A stretch of DNA of 64,000 nucleotides from an uncultured Bacteroidales bacterium. Lineage in GTDB: Bacteria > Bacteroidota > Bacteroidia > Bacteroidales > P3. Shown piece after piece: positions 60,452 to 64,000 of the stretch (positions are counted from its first letter, which is position 1; every line of letters starts with the position of its first letter). Under the pieces are notes generated by a model. The model made no database searches and was not told where the DNA came from. It worked only from the letters and a program-made list of their open reading frames with translations. A program made the position numbers and the translations under genes. The stretch covers positions 62,001 to 126,000 of the forward strand of contig ONGA01000010.1 of the NCBI GenBank assembly GCA_900317285.1, given 5' to 3'.

Positions 60452-62413
60452 ATGGAAGAAACCAATGAGATGCAGAATGCTTCGATGGAAGCGCTGCCTA
60501 ACACTGAAGAGGTCAACACCACAATGACCGAAACAACCGAAACTGAAACCGTTGCCGAACAGGCAGCCGAACCCCTAGCTGAGGAGAAACCGGCCGAAGC
60601 CCCCGAACAGGAGGAGAAGGAACCCGAGGTCGACTACAGCAACCTCTCGCGTGAAGAGCTCGTGGCAGCCTTCAAGGAACTGCTGGAGCAGGACGTGCAG
60701 AAAATCAAGAACCGCGTGACTCTTCTCCGCACCCGCTTCAACGCCTTGGAAAGCGAGCGCAAAGCCGAAACACCCGAACCCACACCTGAACCTGAGCCTG
60801 CCGAAGCTGAGGCCCAGACAGAAAACAACGAGAAAACCGAACAGCCCGTAGAGAAACCCTTCCGCGACGAAATCAGCGAAGAGTTCCACCGCCTGCAGAA
60901 CCGCTACCGCGAACTGAGACAAAAATATTTGGACAACTTGGAGGAACAGAAAAAGAAGAACCTTCAGGCCAAGCAGGCCCTTATCGAGGAACTGCGCCAA
61001 CTGATAGACTCCGAGGAGGAGCAGGTACGTTCCGCCCTCGACAAATTCAATAATATCCAAGAGCGCTGGAAAGGCATCGGTGAGGTGCCGCGCGACCAGA
61101 TGAACGACCTCTGGCAGAACTACCACTTCCAGATTGAACAGTTCTTCAACAAGTTAAAAATCAACCGCGAACTCCGCGCCCTCGACCAGAAGCGCAACCT
61201 CGAAGAGAAAATCAAACTCTGCGAAGCTGCCGAAGAGCTCATCATGGAGACTTCCGTCACCAAGGCATTCAAAGGCATGCAGGATCTGCGCGCCCGCTGG
61301 AAAGAGGTCGGTCCTGTGCCCGCCGAACAAAACGAGGAGATTTGGCAACGCTTCTGCAACGCCGCCAACCAGATTGACGAACGCCGCAAGGAATACTACG
61401 ACCAGCGCAAGGAGGAACTTGACAACAACCTCCTCGCCAAACAGGCTCTTATCGACAAGGCTGCCGAGCTGACAGAAAAACGTCCCGAAAGCACCAAGGA
61501 GTGGAACGATACCACCAGCGCACTCGACGAGTTGCTGAAGGTATGGAAGACCATCGGCCCCGTGCCCCGCGAAGTGAACGAGGAAATCTGGACCAAGTTC
61601 AAGGGCATGATTGACAAGCACTACAACGAAAAGAAAGAATACTTCAGCACCATTCGCGACGAGCAGGAATCCAACTACCAGAAGAAGATGGACCTCTGTC
61701 TGAAAGCCGAAGCCATCGCCAAACGCGAAGACTGGAAGAAAGCCACCGCCGAACTGTTGGAGCTCCAGCAGGAATGGAAGAACATCGGCTCGACAAGCCG
61801 CAAGGTCAGCGACAAAGTCTGGCAGCGCTTCCGCAAAGCCTGCGACGAATTCTTCGCCAAGAAGGGTGAATTCTTCGCTGAGCGACGCACCTCCGAGAAT
61901 GAGAACCTCGCCAAGAAAGAGGCAATCATCGCCGAGCTGAAGGCTCACGAATTCGGTGACAACCGCGAGGAAAACCTCGCTGCCATCAAGGAGTTCCAGC
62001 GCCAGTGGGCGGAAGTGGGCTTCGTGCCCATGGCCGACAAAGAACGCCTGCATAAGGAATTCCGTGGCGAAATCGACCGCATCTTCGAACAACTGAAAAT
62101 CAGTGCCCGCGAAGCTGAAGAAACCGCCTACCGCGAAAGAATCCGCAATGTCGGCGCCGACGCCCACAAGTTTGTCATGAGCGAGAAGCAGGAGTTGCAG
62201 GACAAGATTGAAAAGCTGCGCAACGACCTGAACCTCTGGGAGAACAACTTGGGATTCCTCGCCAGCTCGAAGCAAGCCGACCTCCTGAAGCAGGAGTTCG
62301 AAAAGAAGATGCAGGGTGCCCGTCAGCAGATTGCGCTCCTTCAGGCAAAACTGCGCATCCTCGTCGAGGCTGAAAAAGCCGAGAAAGCCGAAAAAGAAGA
62401 AGGCGAGAAATGA
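60452..62413 (+). CDS. DUF349 repeat coiled-coil protein
   Basis: A 653-residue cytoplasmic protein. Residues about 1-65 and 105-140 are acidic and Pro/Glu-rich (TPEPTPEPEPAEAE). From about 150 to 600 come about six DUF349 units of 70-75 residues, each with a W-I-G-V-P motif (ERWKGIGEVPRDQMNDLW, ARWKEVGPVPAEQNEEIW, KVWKTIGPVPREVNEEIW and so on). The C-terminus is coiled coil. DUF349 proteins are widespread in Bacteroidota; their role is not established. The last codons overlap the next gene by ATGA. Strong charged composition suggests an elongated scaffold. Confidence 0.88.
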   Translation: MEETNEMQNASMEALPNTEEVNTTMTETTETETVAEQAAEPLAEEKPAEAPEQEEKEPEVDYSNLSREELVAAFKELLEQDVQKIKNRVTLLRTRFNALESERKAETPEPTPEPEPAEAEAQTENNEKTEQPVEKPFRDEISEEFHRLQNRYRELRQKYLDNLEEQKKKNLQAKQALIEELRQLIDSEEEQVRSALDKFNNIQERWKGIGEVPRDQMNDLWQNYHFQIEQFFNKLKINRELRALDQKRNLEEKIKLCEAAEELIMETSVTKAFKGMQDLRARWKEVGPVPAEQNEEIWQRFCNAANQIDERRKEYYDQRKEELDNNLLAKQALIDKAAELTEKRPESTKEWNDTTSALDELLKVWKTIGPVPREVNEEIWTKFKGMIDKHYNEKKEYFSTIRDEQESNYQKKMDLCLKAEAIAKREDWKKATAELLELQQEWKNIGSTSRKVSDKVWQRFRKACDEFFAKKGEFFAERRTSENENLAKKEAIIAELKAHEFGDNREENLAAIKEFQRQWAEVGFVPMADKERLHKEFRGEIDRIFEQLKISAREAEETAYRERIRNVGADAHKFVMSEKQELQDKIEKLRNDLNLWENNLGFLASSKQADLLKQEFEKKMQGARQQIALLQAKLRILVEAEKAEKAEKEEGEK

Positions 62414-63342
62414 AACGCATCTTTTTCATCATCGCACTCACACTCATAGTCACCGGTTGCGGCCACAAAGCCGAGCCGGTGACTATTCATCGTTTTGAGC
62501 AGCTTCTTTTTGCCAACCAAGGCAACGCAGCTGACTTCAACTCACCTCTCATCAACTACCTCCCCGACAACCCCGAATTCATGGCCATGGTGGCGGACTT
62601 TGTCGGCGACCCCGTCGTGCACCGCATCTATACGGTGACCGACAGCCTCTACCACGACCTATCATGGCTCGAACAGGATTTGGGCGATGCCATGTCTCGC
62701 GCCCACAGTATTTGCCCGGAAATCGACTACCACCGTTTCTATACGCTGGTCACTGCCGACTTCGGCAACTACGCCAATCGGGTCTTCTGCTACGGCAACG
62801 ATATGGCAATTGCCATCGACTGCTACACCCTTGGCGAAGTTGCCGAGATGCAAATGTTTGGTGTGCCGACCTATATCATGAATCTCTGTCGGCGTGAGTA
62901 TATCACATCCGACTGCATGGCAGCAGCAGCACGCAGCCATATTGAGCTGCCAGACGATGACCTCACCTTCCTCGACTGCGCTATCGCCGAGGGCAAGGTG
63001 CTCTGTTTCCTCGACCAGGTGCTGCCCTCCACTCCCGACACCATAAAGATTCGATACACCGCCGACCAACTGGCTTGGATGGAGGAGAATGTCGAAAATG
63101 TTTGGGGATGGATTATCCAGAACGACGTGCTCTACAGCTCCGACCGCTCACATCTGCGCAACCTCATCGACGATGCCCCCAAGACCAACGCTTTCGGCGA
63201 AGGCTCGGCTCCGCGCACCGCCGCCTACATCGGGTGGCAGATTGTTCGTCGCTACATGAAGAAGAGTGGCGTCACAATGGAAGAGTTGTTTAAAGAGACC
63301 GACAGCAAGAAGATTCTCAACGAATCAGGGTGGAGACCCTGA
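62410..63342 (+). CDS. gldB: GldB-like lipoprotein
   Basis: A 310-residue lipoprotein (lipobox LIVTGC, Cys about 17). The C-terminal block APRTAAYIGWQIVRRYMKK (about 265-283) followed by SKKILNESGWRP matches GldB. The central region has NYLPDNPEFMAMVADFVGDP. GldB is required for gliding in Flavobacterium, but homologs occur in non-gliding Bacteroidales and may serve envelope or T9SS functions. It overlaps the DUF349 gene by 4 bp and precedes a membrane protein gene by 13 bp. No gliding-specific genes are seen here. Confidence 0.8.
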   Translation: MKRIFFIIALTLIVTGCGHKAEPVTIHRFEQLLFANQGNAADFNSPLINYLPDNPEFMAMVADFVGDPVVHRIYTVTDSLYHDLSWLEQDLGDAMSRAHSICPEIDYHRFYTLVTADFGNYANRVFCYGNDMAIAIDCYTLGEVAEMQMFGVPTYIMNLCRREYITSDCMAAAARSHIELPDDDLTFLDCAIAEGKVLCFLDQVLPSTPDTIKIRYTADQLAWMEENVENVWGWIIQNDVLYSSDRSHLRNLIDDAPKTNAFGEGSAPRTAAYIGWQIVRRYMKKSGVTMEELFKETDSKKILNESGWRP

Positions 63343-63355
63343 AAAATAATCAATC

Positions 63356-64000
63356 ATGATAAAGAAGAGCTATAGTATATATAAGTACATAATATATAAA
63401 TGGCTATTGGCATTTGCCGCCCTGATGGCCATGCAAGTGTTGTTCCTTGTCGCCAACCGACACATATTCCGCCCAGAAAGTGCGGCAGAATGGCTGAATA
63501 TTCTATGGGGTAACGTGGTCTTCGGTGCCGCCACTGTCAGCACCTTTCTCCTCCCCTACCTCATCCTGATGCTTATCCCCGGCGACTTCCGATGGAAGAA
63601 AGGCTGCCGCATCGCCGCCGAAACGCTCTATCTGGTCCCCATGCTCTTCGTACTCATCACCCGCGGCGCCGATTCAGCCTATTTCCAGTACACCTACCGC
63701 ATGCTGTCGAACGAAATCTTCACCTACCTCGGCAACAGCGGTCCAATGGAAAAGCTCATTCCCAACTTCATGATTAACTATTGGTATGCGTGGGTATTCG
63801 GCATCGCCATCATCGTCGCATTCCTGCTGTTTAACCGCCGTTTGAAATTAGGAAACCAGAAACCATCAGGTTTCCAGTGGGCAGCGACAGCGGCAGGACT
63901 GCTTTTGGTTTGGTTCATGGCCCGCGGTGGTTTCGGCCATTTCTTGCGTCTCGACGACGCTGTCCATTACTGCCAGCCCAAGAATATTCCCGTGGTCAGC
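63356..64000 (+). CDS. Multi-pass membrane protein, probable LTA-synthase/sulfatase-family N-terminus, cut by window edge
   Basis: The frame from ATG 63356 stays open for 215 codons to the window end. It has about five hydrophobic helices (about 16-34, 52-75, 87-101, 140-158 and 175-190) with arginine-bearing loops (NRHIFRPESAAEW; ITRGADSAYFQYTYRM). The pattern resembles the membrane half of phosphoglycerol transferase/LTA-synthase-like sulfatase-fold proteins of Bacteroidota, whose catalytic domain follows the membrane part. That domain is outside the window, so the call is tentative. Confidence 0.6.
   Translation, partial: MIKKSYSIYKYIIYKWLLAFAALMAMQVLFLVANRHIFRPESAAEWLNILWGNVVFGAATVSTFLLPYLILMLIPGDFRWKKGCRIAAETLYLVPMLFVLITRGADSAYFQYTYRMLSNEIFTYLGNSGPMEKLIPNFMINYWYAWVFGIAIIVAFLLFNRRLKLGNQKPSGFQWAATAAGLLLVWFMARGGFGHFLRLDDAVHYCQPKNIPVVS

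Overview
The window looks like a chromosomal segment of a Bacteroidota bacterium, most likely an uncultured Bacteroidales species from an anaerobic gut-type habitat. The evidence is the gene content: a type IX secretion (T9SS) PorW/SprE-like lipoprotein, a GldB-like lipoprotein, a T9SS sorting-domain fragment, DUF4199, DUF349, DUF4369 and DUF2027 proteins, and a single-chain Nfn-type flavoprotein. Many promoters match the Bacteroidota pattern (TAnnTTTG about 19-22 bp downstream of a TTTG-like box), and Shine-Dalgarno sequences are mostly absent. Coding DNA is moderately GC-rich; intergenic DNA is AT-rich. I saw no rRNA, tRNA, CRISPR array, prophage or intact IS element.

Layout. 1-12.5 kb is a nearly unbroken leftward run: pyrE, a SUMF1-fold protein, hpt, a lipocalin-like lipoprotein, a giant AsmA-like protein, then DUF4199, a family 2 glycosyltransferase, ychF, porW/sprE, bactofilin and a kinase cut by the window edge. 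12.6-15.0 kb is hppA, a membrane pyrophosphatase. 15.0-17.95 kb is an accessory patch: intergenic repeats, a hicBA pair whose toxin gene has a premature stop, a duplicated promoter-leader module, an unknown small gene with a lipoprotein gene, and a truncated T9SS cargo gene. 18-22.6 kb carries atpD-atpC, an MTA/SAH deaminase and a peptide-type substrate-binding lipoprotein. 22.6-25.9 kb (leftward) is pfkA-envC-lpxH. 26.4-28.9 kb is priA. 28.9-33.7 kb (leftward) is carbamate kinase, ornithine carbamoyltransferase, an SLC13 permease and an outer-membrane protein. 34.2-37.8 kb (rightward) is buk, an FKBP isomerase, a compact aroC and a DUF4369 lipoprotein. 37.9-57.9 kb is almost all leftward: a DPP5-like peptidase, a response regulator/MBL/glycosyltransferase/MORN operon, a 7TM-AraC regulator with a 7TM partner next to ispG, mpl, an HD hydrolase, trmH, sufB, a MATE exporter, htrA and rluB. 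58-64 kb (rightward) is an Nfn-type fusion, a DUF349 protein, gldB and the start of a multi-pass membrane protein.

Shared themes. Pyrophosphate is used as energy currency: hppA pumps ions with PPi, and pfkA carries both residues associated with PPi use. Fermentation and redox functions are represented by butyrate kinase, Nfn, and the carbamate kinase/OTC pair. Envelope functions include lpxH, envC, mpl, bactofilin, AsmA, porW and gldB.

The most unusual signals are in the non-coding DNA. An 11-bp-period 'CATAGnnnnnn' repeat occurs at five intergenic sites. Two of these (about 26.1 and 56.3 kb) belong to a larger element with its own promoter and conserved hairpin arms, which is a candidate structured leader or small RNA. 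Separately, 7-9-bp-period degenerate repeats sit directly in front of several start codons (atpD, atpC, argF, the DUF2027 gene, the C_GCAxxG_C_C gene). The duplicated promoter near hicB has a leader hairpin that differs by a compensatory base pair between copies.
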